From: an uncultured Chlamydiae bacterium
GTDB lineage: Bacteria > Chlamydiota > Chlamydiia > Chlamydiales > 2-12-FULL-49-11
DNA length: 40,952 nt
Direction of reading: 5' to 3'
Assembly: GCA_937996705.1 (NCBI GenBank)
Contig: CALKUQ010000066.1
Coordinates: 1-40,952 of the forward strand
Below are positions 33,313 through 40,952 of the stretch, one piece after another (within the stretch, counting starts at the first letter, position 1; every line of letters begins with the position of its first letter). The notes under the pieces were generated by a model. The model saw only the letters and a program-made list of their open reading frames with translations. It was not told the DNA's origin and did no database searches. Position numbers and translations under genes: made by a program.

Positions 33313-34653
33313 TTAAGACTCCAGATTTTGCTTTGTCATTTGGATCTGTCGCCGTAAGGTCTCATCCGTTTCAAGTTGTTTTTTAATCTTGTTCCAGGAG
33401 TGGAGTAAGGTAGAGTGGGTCTTTCCTCCAAAAGAGGAGGCAAGTTTCATCAGAGACTCGTTAATCAGCTCTTTTGCTAAATACATGGCAACTTGTCTGG
33501 GAAAAGCGACCTCTTTTTTTCGAGTTGAGCCCCTAAGGTCTTGAACTCTAACGTCAAACATTGCAGAGACGCTTTTTAGAATGCTCTCTACAGTCACTTT
33601 CTTTTGAGGAACGTATTGGAAGAGCTCGCTCAGCGTGCTTTCACACATCTCTTGAGTCACTTCTGTCTGAATCAGTCCACAGTAGGCGCTTAATCTATTA
33701 ATAGCTCCTTCAAGCTGACGGACGTTATTAAAGATGTGTTCTGCAATAAAAAAGGCCACTTTGTGGGGGATTTTTAGCCCTTTTCTCTCTGCTTTGTATT
33801 GTAGAATTGCGACTCTAGTCTCTAAATCAGGGATTCCAATGTTTGCGACTAAGCCCCACTCCATCCGAGCAATTAATCGCTCAGAAAGTTTTAATGCGCT
33901 CGGAGGCTTATCGCTTGTGATTACAATTTGCTTATTTTGATTGATTAGAGCTTCAAAGGTGTTGCAAAATTCCTCTTCAAAGTTGAGACGATTCTGGAGG
34001 AATTGGATATCATCGACAAGAAGAACATCGAGATTTCGATAGAATTTTTTCATTTGATCGACAGTTTTATTTCGGAGGCTATCAACAAGATCATTGATAA
34101 ACTGTTCTGTTGTGATGCACTGTACTTTCACTTTTTTATGTTTTTCTGTTACGTAGTGACCGATGCTATGAAGGAGGTGAGTCTTTCCAAGGCCGACACC
34201 CCCATGGATAAAGAGGGGATTGTACGATTTTCCTGGACGAAGTGCAACCCCAAGAGCTGCAGATTTTACAAATTGATTCGAAGGCCCTTCAATGAAGTGT
34301 TGAAAGGTATATCCCATATTGAGTTTTACTTCAAACTTCTCATTGATCTCTTTTTTTTCTTCAAACACTTCTCTTTCAAGGAGGGGTTCTTCCCGTTTAG
34401 GCTCTTTCACCACAAATCGAATATTTGGCTCACCTTTTGTGTTGAGGGGAAAAAATAAAAGGAGTTCAGGTTTGTAATTTGAAAGAAGATAGTCTTGAAC
34501 AAAAACGTTGGGCACTTCTAAAACGATATCGTTATCGCTGGATTCAACAAAATTAATAGGAGCAATCCAGTTTTGAAATTCAGCAAGAGAACATTTTTTT
34601 TGTAAAAGCCCTACGAACTCTCCCCAAATCTCTTGCGCATCTTTTACCAACAT
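33313..34653 (-). CDS. dnaA: Chromosomal replication initiator protein DnaA
   Basis: A 446-residue DnaA that opens the origin. Domain I (1-85) includes FQNWIAPINF; a short domain II linker is rich in Glu and Lys; domain III shows Walker A GGVGLGKT (151-158), Walker B VLLVDDIQFL and sensor motifs up to RQLEGAINRL; domain IV ends with the DNA-binding helix-turn-helix. The signature normally read FGGRDHTTVLHA is here FGGKTHSTLLHSW, with Arg-Asp replaced by Lys-Thr, so box specificity may differ. Chlamydiae have two dnaA genes; the neighbours (TPR and DUF5399-like genes) mark this as the dnaA2-type locus. GGAGG precedes the ATG. No DnaA boxes are obvious in 34654-34817. Confidence 0.96.
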   Translation of the reverse strand: MLVKDAQEIWGEFVGLLQKKCSLAEFQNWIAPINFVESSDNDIVLEVPNVFVQDYLLSNYKPELLLFFPLNTKGEPNIRFVVKEPKREEPLLEREVFEEKKEINEKFEVKLNMGYTFQHFIEGPSNQFVKSAALGVALRPGKSYNPLFIHGGVGLGKTHLLHSIGHYVTEKHKKVKVQCITTEQFINDLVDSLRNKTVDQMKKFYRNLDVLLVDDIQFLQNRLNFEEEFCNTFEALINQNKQIVITSDKPPSALKLSERLIARMEWGLVANIGIPDLETRVAILQYKAERKGLKIPHKVAFFIAEHIFNNVRQLEGAINRLSAYCGLIQTEVTQEMCESTLSELFQYVPQKKVTVESILKSVSAMFDVRVQDLRGSTRKKEVAFPRQVAMYLAKELINESLMKLASSFGGKTHSTLLHSWNKIKKQLETDETLRRQIQMTKQNLES

Positions 34654-34817
34654 CTAGATCTTCCTCCACTTATACGTATCACTTAAGTTATGAACAACAT
34701 CTCCACAACATATTCTAAAGGTGCCATTTACGAACAAAATTTATCACCTTAGAATTAACAATACAAGTAGATTCGCCACTAAATTTGGTAACTCTTTTAG
34801 GATAAGCGCAAGTGGAA

Positions 34818-36212
34818 TTAAGAAAAAAAGTGGGTTAAGGAAAGTTTTTGGTGGGGTTTGCTTGCTGCAAAGCTGTTGTCAAAAGAGAGGTATAGATCTA
34901 GAGTTGCAGGATCGTAGATGATGTGATGAATTGTGAAGTGATTATTGATAGGAAGCTCTTCAAGAGTGTGAGAGAGTCTTTCAAGGGGGGTGCTTTTTGC
35001 ATATTTTGCAAATTGTTCTTTGGCCGCAAGAGCTCTCTCTTCAGCAAAAAACAAAAGATGCGTTTCGGTAGTCTCTGTAGGGTGGTGATTGTTAAACGTT
35101 GCAAAAGGCTCTACGGTTCTTCTCTCTTTCATCGTCCGAACTACAGTCCCCAGTTCTGAGTTGCTTTTTTGTCTGAAATGGAGGGTGATTGCGCTCTCTT
35201 TGTCCGCTGCATTTGCGTGGAAGGGGACCAAGGAGATCGGGAGATGATTTTTTAGCGCCGCCTCTTTAAGATCGGAAACAGAAGAAAAATTTTCGGCTAA
35301 ATATCTGAGGAGGAATGTTGAAGGAATTTTGTCAGTCTCTATTCGATCGACTCTTAATCTCGGAGAACAGACGTTTAAGCAGAGAAAAAGATCTTTATTA
35401 ATTACAGTTAGATCGCCAATCAGACCAGGAACTCCAATAGATACCGTTTTTTTTCTCCGAATCAAAAGAGTATGACCTCCGTAGGTGCCAAAAGAGGGCC
35501 AGTCAAGATGACGTCCAATACAAATGGAATGGTCGCTTGGGTCTCTATCGACAAGAACTGTGCAACCCCCTAAAGGTAAATTAGAGAGAGTTAAATGAGC
35601 CATGTCCGGGACCAGTTGAAACATAAGGACCTCATCCAAAGTTATGGGGGAGGAATAGACCCAAGAGTTTGAAGAGTCCCAATCATTCATCCCTTGAATT
35701 AGCCCCTCGAGCTCTTTTAAATACTCAGAAGGGATATTTTTTTTAATTTCAGGGAGAGATTTTTTAATCTGCTTAAAGTGCAAAATTCCAAAAATATGAG
35801 CGCAGAGTCTTGTTCTCGAGAGCATTTTAAAAATGTAGGGCGCCATCAACAATCCGTGCGCATAACCGATCTTATAAGCATCGGTCTCTTTAATTTCTAG
35901 AATAGGGATGTTTCCCTCGTAGTAGATTCGATTCTCCAAATAGTGGGTCTCTAAGAAAGCGTGCTTGCTCGCGTCAATTGCTAAAAAGCCGAAGAAATTG
36001 AGTAATTGGAAGGTGATTTCTGAAAAAATTACGATAAAAATCCCGCAGAGAACTAAGGGAAGGTTGACGGTTGCTGAGCTAATGTATACAGAAATGGCAA
36101 GAAACAGGCCTAAAAAATCAAAAATGATTCGGAGAGATTTAAGTAAAACCGTGTGGTCGTGAATCCATTTGTCAAAAGCTAAAAAAGATTTGGAGAGGTG
36201 GTTTGGGTCCAT
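34818..36212 (-). CDS. Membrane-anchored Ntn-hydrolase, acid-ceramidase/C45-like
   Basis: A 464-residue protein. Residues about 22-78 contain two hydrophobic segments (LRIIFDFLGLFLAISVYI; LPLVLCGIFIVIFSEITF), followed by a large soluble part. The region GGCTVLVDRD...CIGRHLDWP (Cys217, Arg234, Asp237) and later FLCLNVCSPRLRVDR and EPFATFNNHH fit Ntn-hydrolases that cleave themselves before a nucleophilic Cys, such as acid ceramidase, NAAA and C45 acyltransferases. These act on amide-linked acyl chains. The exact substrate cannot be read; ceramide or N-acylethanolamide are candidates. The ATG has no ribosome site, so it may be coupled to the TPR gene or weakly translated. Confidence 0.7.
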   Translation of the reverse strand: MDPNHLSKSFLAFDKWIHDHTVLLKSLRIIFDFLGLFLAISVYISSATVNLPLVLCGIFIVIFSEITFQLLNFFGFLAIDASKHAFLETHYLENRIYYEGNIPILEIKETDAYKIGYAHGLLMAPYIFKMLSRTRLCAHIFGILHFKQIKKSLPEIKKNIPSEYLKELEGLIQGMNDWDSSNSWVYSSPITLDEVLMFQLVPDMAHLTLSNLPLGGCTVLVDRDPSDHSICIGRHLDWPSFGTYGGHTLLIRRKKTVSIGVPGLIGDLTVINKDLFLCLNVCSPRLRVDRIETDKIPSTFLLRYLAENFSSVSDLKEAALKNHLPISLVPFHANAADKESAITLHFRQKSNSELGTVVRTMKERRTVEPFATFNNHHPTETTETHLLFFAEERALAAKEQFAKYAKSTPLERLSHTLEELPINNHFTIHHIIYDPATLDLYLSFDNSFAASKPHQKLSLTHFFS

Positions 36213-36235
36213 AACATTTGATGGTATAATAAAAC

Positions 36236-36631
36236 TTATTGGTAAGCAAGGAGAAGCGCTTCTGCTTGATTAGAAATTTTAATATTTTTATGTCCTTTAA
36301 GTTGTGAGGCCTGAGCAATTCCCTGTTTGTGATAACCCAGTAAAAGAAGGGCTTTTGCCCGATTTAGGAGGGTGGGGGCGTCTTCAGGGTCTTGCTCGAG
36401 TGCCCTATCAAATAAAGAGAGGGCTGAGAGATTTTCCCCCTGTTCTAAATGCAGAGCGCCAAGAGTTTGTAAGTCATAAATTGAATTTGGACAAAGAACT
36501 ACTAAAGCTTCAAAAAATTTTCGGGCAATTTCATAGTGGCCTTGCTTAATGTAGGAGTAGGCAACAAACCGGAGATCATTGAGTTCATCTTCAGACCAGC
36601 CTAAAAGATCTATCCAAGGGACTGTGCTCAT
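36236..36631 (-). CDS. TPR protein, CT274-like
   Basis: A 131-residue protein with about three tetratricopeptide repeats (RFVAYSYIKQGHYEIARKFFEAL, IYDLQTLGALHLEQGENLSALSLFDRALEQDPEDA, TLLNRAKALLLLGY), the size and layout of chaperones for type III secretion translocators. I start it at ATG 36631, with AAAGGAT upstream, not at the TTG 36649 that extends the frame; the upstream gene's stop lies between the two. In Chlamydia a TPR gene (CT274) sits next to dnaA2 in the same order. It is probably a protein-binding scaffold or secretion chaperone. Confidence 0.8.
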   Translation of the reverse strand: MSTVPWIDLLGWSEDELNDLRFVAYSYIKQGHYEIARKFFEALVVLCPNSIYDLQTLGALHLEQGENLSALSLFDRALEQDPEDAPTLLNRAKALLLLGYHKQGIAQASQLKGHKNIKISNQAEALLLAYQ

Positions 36632-36636
36632 ATTTT

Positions 36637-37113
36637 TTATCCTTTGCAATACCTATAACGTTCTGAAGTAATGTGTTCCATAATTGTATTCAGAACCTGA
36701 ATTGTTTGCATCATATCCTTTAGGGTCGATGCCTCTTTGGAAATTTGGGGGAAATCGGGGTTTTGCATCTCCTCCTCACTCTTCTTTTTATCTTCAATTT
36801 TTGTCATTTGGAGTTCAATTCTTTCAAAAGGGCCTAATTTAGGAGCTAATTGATAGGTAAATAGCCTCCCTTTTTGATCATGATACTTTTTAGGGGGGGG
36901 GATAAGCCCCCAAGTTGCCCCCTTTGTATCTACCTCAAACAAGAGTTGATAATCTGTAACTATAATAGGTTCAAAGACATCTGTTGTGAGTTGGGAGGCA
37001 ATCGATCGAGAGGTGTCAGCGAATGTATCGTCGTGGTATTGCCTATTTTCTTCAAACTGAATGTAGGATTGAATTCCTAGGTTATCAATTGTTTTTGTAG
37101 ACTTTGTGCTCAT
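36637..37113 (-). CDS. DUF5399-like chlamydial protein, CT273-like
   Basis: A 158-residue cytoplasmic protein without signal or membrane segments. The N-terminal half is mixed (NLGIQSYIQFEENRQYHDDTF...PIIVTDYQLLFEVDTKG...WGLIPPPKKY) and the C-terminal third is helical and charged, likely a coiled coil (KDMMQTIQVLNTIMEHITSERYRY). It matches, in place and character, the small conserved chlamydial protein encoded beside the TPR gene and dnaA2. The family (DUF5399, as I recall) has no established function. Its stop sits six bases before the TPR start, so the pair is co-translated. Confidence 0.7.
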   Translation of the reverse strand: MSTKSTKTIDNLGIQSYIQFEENRQYHDDTFADTSRSIASQLTTDVFEPIIVTDYQLLFEVDTKGATWGLIPPPKKYHDQKGRLFTYQLAPKLGPFERIELQMTKIEDKKKSEEEMQNPDFPQISKEASTLKDMMQTIQVLNTIMEHITSERYRYCKG

Positions 37114-37217
37114 GACTGAGACATAGCAAAAGGTTCAATTTTTAACCTCTAAAAATCTTTTTCAATAGATTATAATCTCCCCTTAAGCCGATAAGCGGGG
37201 ATTATTGGGCGATTTTT

Positions 37218-37361
37218 TTACAGGTAGGCAATCCCAAGGATGAGATAGGCATAGATGGCTCTGTTTGCGCCGTAGATTCCAATTTTAGTGAGGGCTATAG
37301 CGATAAAAATCGGCTTAGATAAGGAGTTGATAATTCGTTTGATTTCATTGAAATAGGTCAT
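37218..37361 (-). pseudogene. 47-codon membrane ORF, perhaps the end of a decayed gene
   Basis: A short open frame on the minus strand: MTYFNEIKRIINSLSKP followed by a hydrophobic stretch (IFIAIALTKIGIYG...AIYAYLILGIAYL) and TAA at 37218. The same frame stays open upstream of the ATG for 24 codons with protein-like content (KTGLNVTNSFASPRSSWDQA) before a stop at 37431-37433, but offers no start. That suggests the C-terminal piece of a larger membrane protein that lost its beginning. No good ribosome site precedes the ATG. A 24-codon frame further upstream (from about 37548) is also visible. Confidence 0.4.
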
Positions 37362-37810
37362 AGCTTGGTCCCAAGAACTCCTTGGGGAAGCAAAGGAATT
37401 GGTTACATTGAGACCTGTCTTAACAAACGCTTAAGCATGATAGTAGCTGAAAATATTTAATTATAAAAATAATATTTTAAGTCTTGTAATAACTCTTACG
37501 TTCTTTTGGTGAGTTACTTAAAATCAATAAAATATCTAAAAAACGTATCATTTTTCCAATTTCTAGTACACTGAGAGGGGTTCAAAAATTGGGAATTTTC
37601 AAGTCAGAAATCCCCAAATTTGAATTAAATGTAGCTGGTGTCGAGTCAGGGGCAGTATAACAAGGTAATAGGGTAGAGGACTCTAGAGCAGCTTGATAGC
37701 CAGATCAACTGGTTACGGTCGCAATTTCCCCACTACTTGCAAGAAATGGGCGAGAGCTGCTAGTATCGCCGGCGGCTTTAGGAATAAAAATAATTTTAAG
37801 GGGATTTCGT
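37362..37810. other. 449-bp region without a clear gene
   Basis: AT-rich near 37440-37560 (a promoter-like region with no assignable boxes), then more balanced. It contains an imperfect inverted repeat at 37581-37624. The frame that leads into the AAA+ gene is open back to about 37700 without a usable start, so the upstream part may be decayed coding sequence. I see no tRNA, tmRNA or RNase P features. Confidence 0.5.
37581..37624. repeat. Imperfect inverted repeat
   Basis: TTCAAAAATTGGG (37581-37593) pairs with CCCAAATTTGAA (37613-37624), one bulged base, around a 19-base loop. No U-tract follows on either strand. Possible transcription stop or remnant of a small element upstream of the AAA+ gene. 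Confidence 0.4.
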
Positions 37811-38166
37811 TTGCGTATTAGGGGTCTTTCTACTCTCACAACTTTGGCTATTAAACCGTTTTTACCCTTCCCAAGAAGAAATTTGTCGATGGTTGCCTCG
37901 CAATCTCTTTTTCAGGAAAACAGCGCATGGAGGGGGTCTCACTCGTATAAAATAATAGAGCGCTCCCCTTTTAGATGGATGGTTGTAATGGGAGCTTTGG
38001 GTCTATTTCAATCAGGGGAAGCAAAATCTAAGAAATCGGAAATAGGAGAATTTCGACCGTATGTTCCTGAGGTGGATATGGAACAATTTGGTGGAGATTC
38101 AGAACTAATTGAGAGTGTTGCCGATTATATAGTCTACTTACAAGATCCGAAAAAATTTAGGGAAGA

Positions 38167-38176
38167 GGGGGGAAAG
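38167..38176 (+). other. Frameshift site: six G followed by AAAG (GGGAAAG heptamer)
   Basis: In the zero frame the codons are GGG GGA AAG, so G-GGA-AAG (38170-38176) fits the X-XXY-YYZ slippery pattern, the same heptamer used for the programmed -1 frameshift of the phage lambda tail genes G/T. A -1 shift here restores the AAA+ reading frame exactly at GGK-APK. Loss of one G from a run of seven would look the same. Confidence 0.6.
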
Positions 38177-38782
38177 CTCCAAAGGCACTTTTATTAAGTG
38201 GTCCTCCTGGGGTTGGAAAGAGTTTTTTAGCTGAGGCGATTGCGGGCCATGCAGGGGCTAAATTTTTTATGATTCCTGCGGGGAGCCTTCAAAGAAAATT
38301 TGTTGGAGAAACAGAACAACTAGTAAGGGCGATTTTCAAAGCTGCGGAATCTGTAGCCCCTGCTGTGATTTGTATTGATGAAATTGAATCAATTATTCCT
38401 AAAAGGTTTGATCAGACAACCACAAATGGCTTTCATATTAATGCAGGTGTAAATCAACTCCTTACACTTCTAGTAGAAGAAAGGGAGGGGGTTGTAATTA
38501 TTGGAACAACCAATCATATAGAAAGTCTTGATTCAGCAGCGATCCGTCCAGGGAGATTTGATAGGAAGATTGCGCTCTCTCTTCCCAATCAGTCGATAAG
38601 AGAGCAGATTTTAGAAATTCAGTTAAGGGGAATCTCTCAAGGCAAAATTAAAGTAGTTGTCGATGATCAATGGTGTTCGATTTTTTTTCATGGGCCTTTA
38701 TCAGATTTTGAAAGGAGGAGTATCAAAAAGAAAATGAACGCCTTGGAGATTGTCACTTTGGTACTTGGGGAAGGACATGAAT

Positions 38783-38922
38783 TATATACATACCATAATT
38801 GCGCCCAAAAAGAGGGTTGCTCCTTAAAACGGAGTAGCTATGCTCTCCAAATAGAAAGGTACACTAAGGAATCCTTTCTATTTTCAAAAACCCGCTCTGG
38901 GAGCAATTATGGTATGTATATA
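38783..38922. mobile_element. 140-bp foldback (MITE-like) element inside the AAA+ gene
   Basis: TATATACATACCATAATTGC (38783-38802) and its exact reverse complement (38903-38922) bound the element; pairing extends with one mismatch to 24 bases. Inside are two more stems, GGAGTAGC/GCTCTCC (about 38831-38848) and ATAGAAAGG/CCTTTCTAT (38851-38881). Both ends are TA, fitting TA target duplication of the IS630/Tc1-mariner group. Removing 138 bp joins the flanking codons in frame (GHEL-FLEAQ). No transposase is inside, so it would be non-autonomous. Confidence 0.6.
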
Positions 38923-39053
38923 TTCTTAGAAGCTCAAAAGAAAAATTTCTTAATTGGTTGAATGAAGGGATATAGCGGCTGCTTTTTGTCAAAAAGTTAT
39001 TGAAAAAAATAGAGGATAGATTTAACCTTCCCTCCTTTTTTAAGGAATTATAA

Positions 39054-40916
39054 ATGGCGCTTGCAATAGATTATAAGAGATATCCTCTTACACAAAAATT
39101 GGGAGAGACCGAATGTTCCGAAATTTACACCTATTTGAGATCAGTAACCCCTTCTGATATTGAACGCCTCTCTGCAAATATTTTAGGTAAAACCCCTTTT
39201 TTTGGTCAATTTTGGGACGAATTTGAAGCTTCAAGATGGACAATAGTCGCTTTGGCCGGTTTTTTTAGGGGGGTGATCAGCGAGGATCAATTTGCAACAA
39301 TTGCGCTACTTTCTGCTGCTGTACAGCAGTTTATCAATAATCCTGGGGGATATAGTTGTTTTTCCTACAAGTCGCGAGAGGGGGCAGTTACTCACGATTG
39401 GACTTTTACTAAAATCGAAGGAGCCCCAAAAGAGGGGCGTAAAATTCAAGTTCTTGATACTTGTGACCCCCGCTATGAGGAGTGTTTGGGAAAATTTTTT
39501 CGATTTTTGAATTCTGAACAGAGAGGTTTGCTAAAAGAAAAAATGAGTCGGTCTTCTCTTTTGGCGGATAGATGTATCATTTTGGTCCCCGCCCCTTGGA
39601 GTCCGCTTCAATACATAGATCCCATGATGTTTCGTGTTGCATTGGCTACTGGGACTAATCTTTGCCCTTTTACAGGGGATGATCGGTTTTTTATTGAGGG
39701 TGAAAAACACTTTGTGTTGCCGGCATTTTCTCTATTGCGTTCTGCGTTCTTGTTGGGTTCAGTCCCTATACATCTAAAGCCAGTTCTAGGTGAAGTGAAA
39801 CAAGAAGATGTGGTTGCCGATCGATTCGCTTTTGCACATGTAGTCGGTCTTGATATTAGGGGAGCTCGCCTCCCTAACGTAGCAGATGGCCACGCGGCAG
39901 GAAAAATTGGATTTTCAGTTCATGATATCTATCACAGTTACACCTATTGGAAATCACCGTCTATTAAATCTATGTATGTAGTTAATAGGATTTTGAAGGT
40001 GCTTACTAGGGAGGAGCCGAGACCTCCGCTTTTAGATAAGCTGATCTCTTTTTATGCCGATTCAGAATTCGTCCGTTTTTCTGAGTTTCACGGGAGCTTA
40101 GGGTTTGCTCTAAATGAAGGGGGCATGCTTTTTTCTGAAGGAAGGATTTTTAGGCAAAAAATTTTGGAAGATGTCGCTCGGTATCACCCTTTTTGGAAAT
40201 GGATTTGTCCCCTGGATGATTTTGGATTAACGGGGGAGGATCTTGCATTTGTTAGGGAGCATCAAAGTGGGGAGTGGCCCAGTTATATCGAAATGGCAGA
40301 GCTGGTAAAAAAACAAGAAACCATCTTTGAAATCGTGCAAGCGTTACAATCATTTTCTAAGGTGTATCCAGATCATTTTTCATTAGCGTGTCAATCGCTT
40401 TTTATAAAGGTTTTTTCTTTTCCCGAGCAGATGCGTCTGGACTTGCTAGCCTTTATTGTAGCAGTAGGAACAGCAAAGCAACCTCTTTCTGCAGAGCTAG
40501 GCTCAAAAATGATGTTAGATCTATTTCGAGCAATTCAAAGTGATGATAGACGGCTTTTAGAAAAGTATGCACAATTTTCCAAACTAAAATCGATCACTCT
40601 ATTTTTAACCCTTATTTTTTCTTCCATCTCTCATCCCATTTTTAGCAGGATTCTTCAGTGTTTAGATCAGTGTGATTTTTTTGATCCTAGCATTAGTCGT
40701 AAGATCTCTGTTGAAACTGATTCGGGGGAAATTTTTTGCTACATATTACTCAATCACATGGAGAAAAAACAGTATTATATCACAAATTTGGAACCTGCCC
40801 AAAGGGGGGATCTTCAAGAGCGATTAAAAGATCTTTTTGATCTTAAGGAGAAAGATCAAACCAAATTTGTTCTTGATTCATTCAATGCAGTTAGGATATA
40901 TACCTCTTCCAAATGA
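39054..40916 (+). CDS. Large hypothetical protein
   Basis: A 620-residue protein with no signal peptide; I do not recognise it. AAGGAATT lies close before the ATG, so expression is likely. The N-terminal 110 residues are helical; the middle holds mixed alpha/beta segments, a proline-containing stretch (RCIILVPAPWSPLQYIDPMMF) and a compact motif GHAAGKIGFSVHDIYHSYTYW with H-D-x-x-H, which could bind a metal. The C-terminal 250 residues are helical (PEQMRLDLLAFIVAVGTA, KSITLFLTLIFSSISHP is hydrophobic). It may be a host-directed protein of this lineage, judging from its setting after the decayed AAA+ gene. The last 36 bases of the window hold nothing recognisable. Confidence 0.65.
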   Translation: MALAIDYKRYPLTQKLGETECSEIYTYLRSVTPSDIERLSANILGKTPFFGQFWDEFEASRWTIVALAGFFRGVISEDQFATIALLSAAVQQFINNPGGYSCFSYKSREGAVTHDWTFTKIEGAPKEGRKIQVLDTCDPRYEECLGKFFRFLNSEQRGLLKEKMSRSSLLADRCIILVPAPWSPLQYIDPMMFRVALATGTNLCPFTGDDRFFIEGEKHFVLPAFSLLRSAFLLGSVPIHLKPVLGEVKQEDVVADRFAFAHVVGLDIRGARLPNVADGHAAGKIGFSVHDIYHSYTYWKSPSIKSMYVVNRILKVLTREEPRPPLLDKLISFYADSEFVRFSEFHGSLGFALNEGGMLFSEGRIFRQKILEDVARYHPFWKWICPLDDFGLTGEDLAFVREHQSGEWPSYIEMAELVKKQETIFEIVQALQSFSKVYPDHFSLACQSLFIKVFSFPEQMRLDLLAFIVAVGTAKQPLSAELGSKMMLDLFRAIQSDDRRLLEKYAQFSKLKSITLFLTLIFSSISHPIFSRILQCLDQCDFFDPSISRKISVETDSGEIFCYILLNHMEKKQYYITNLEPAQRGDLQERLKDLFDLKEKDQTKFVLDSFNAVRIYTSSK

Positions 40917-40952
40917 ATCTTACCCATCTTTCCTTACCTGCATCTTCATCTG

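Larger units (their letters stand above)
37811..38961 (+). pseudogene. AAA+ ATPase (FtsH-like) split by a frameshift
   Basis: Two frames make one AAA+ protein. Part 1 (37811-38197, TTG start or ATG 37889) has a hydrophobic segment (FRWMVVMGALGLF) and runs into the AAA+ core at KKFREEGGK, where it shifts frame and stops. The -1 frame continues as APKALLLSGPPGVGKSFLAEA (Walker A), CIDEIES (Walker B), GTTNHIESLD and IRPGRFDRK (sensor and arginine-finger region) to 38961. No HExxH protease motif is present. The C-terminal region contains a foldback element (38783-38922). A scrap in another frame (38966-39019, RDIAAAFCQKVIEKNRG) looks like the original end. Overall it reads as a decaying gene, although the break site is also a valid -1 frameshift signal. 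Confidence 0.7.

Noticed and set aside
34654..34817. DnaA boxes or an origin next to dnaA
   Set aside because: The best match (TGTGGAGAT) fits only six of nine positions on one side, and there is no cluster of boxes or AT-rich unwinding repeat.

Overview
The window looks like a piece of a chromosome from the phylum Chlamydiota, outside the classical Chlamydiaceae (an environmental or amoeba-associated lineage). Three gene runs are in the order known from Chlamydia: sodA-accD-dut-ptsN-ptsN2, clpC next to a lipoate ligase-like gene, and dnaA close to a TPR gene and a DUF5399-like gene. Between these anchors sit many lineage-specific proteins: secreted proteins, effector-like proteins and repeat proteins. 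Base composition is AT-rich and most genes have clear Shine-Dalgarno (SD) sequences.

Layout. 1-1247: a CAGGAG tandem repeat cut by the window edge, then an ATP-grasp enzyme on the minus strand. 1348-7445 (plus): rnc-radA, hemD, sodA, accD-dut and two EIIA-Ntr genes, mostly tightly packed or overlapping. 7442-10725 (minus): a small membrane protein and clpC, which has a good promoter and an intrinsic terminator. 10948-12620 (plus): a kinase-like membrane protein and a lipoate ligase-like gene. 12617-17493 (minus): two tandem paralogues with DUF4116-like repeats and a helical protein of unknown function. 17573-19069 (plus): a prolyl-tRNA synthetase of the short archaeal/eukaryotic-like type. 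19129-20777 (minus): a cluster of four small unknown genes. 20949-31222 (plus): a SurA/PpiD-like protein, an unknown protein, gcvH, a giant AsmA-like protein, a ComF-like protein, a glycosyltransferase-like protein and a GINT1-type beta-propeller. 31217-37113 (minus): a predicted outer-membrane barrel, a secreted propeller-like protein, dnaA, a membrane-anchored Ntn-hydrolase, and the TPR and DUF5399-like genes. 37218-40916: a short membrane ORF, a broken AAA+ gene carrying a foldback element, and a 620-aa unknown protein.

The most remarkable observation is a 75-codon ORF running antisense inside the 3' end of proS (18761-18988). It starts at GTG, six bases after a perfect AGGAGG. It aligns without gaps, start to stop, with a free-standing small gene 1.2 kb away (19957-20187): 38 of 75 residues are identical by hand count, and 25 of those 38 use different synonymous codons. 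Read in the proS direction, the free-standing copy is full of stops. GC at proS third positions rises inside the overlap and falls right after it. Together this argues for a real protein family with one member encoded antisense to a conserved tRNA synthetase.

Other notable points are the AAA+ gene broken exactly at a GGGAAAG slippery heptamer, a 140-bp foldback element with 20-bp perfect inverted repeats flanked by TA, a 166-bp identical block shared by the two repeat-protein paralogues, and a possible lipid/glycan theme (Ntn-hydrolase of acid-ceramidase type, glycosyltransferase, GINT1-like propeller). Everything was read by eye; no database search was run.
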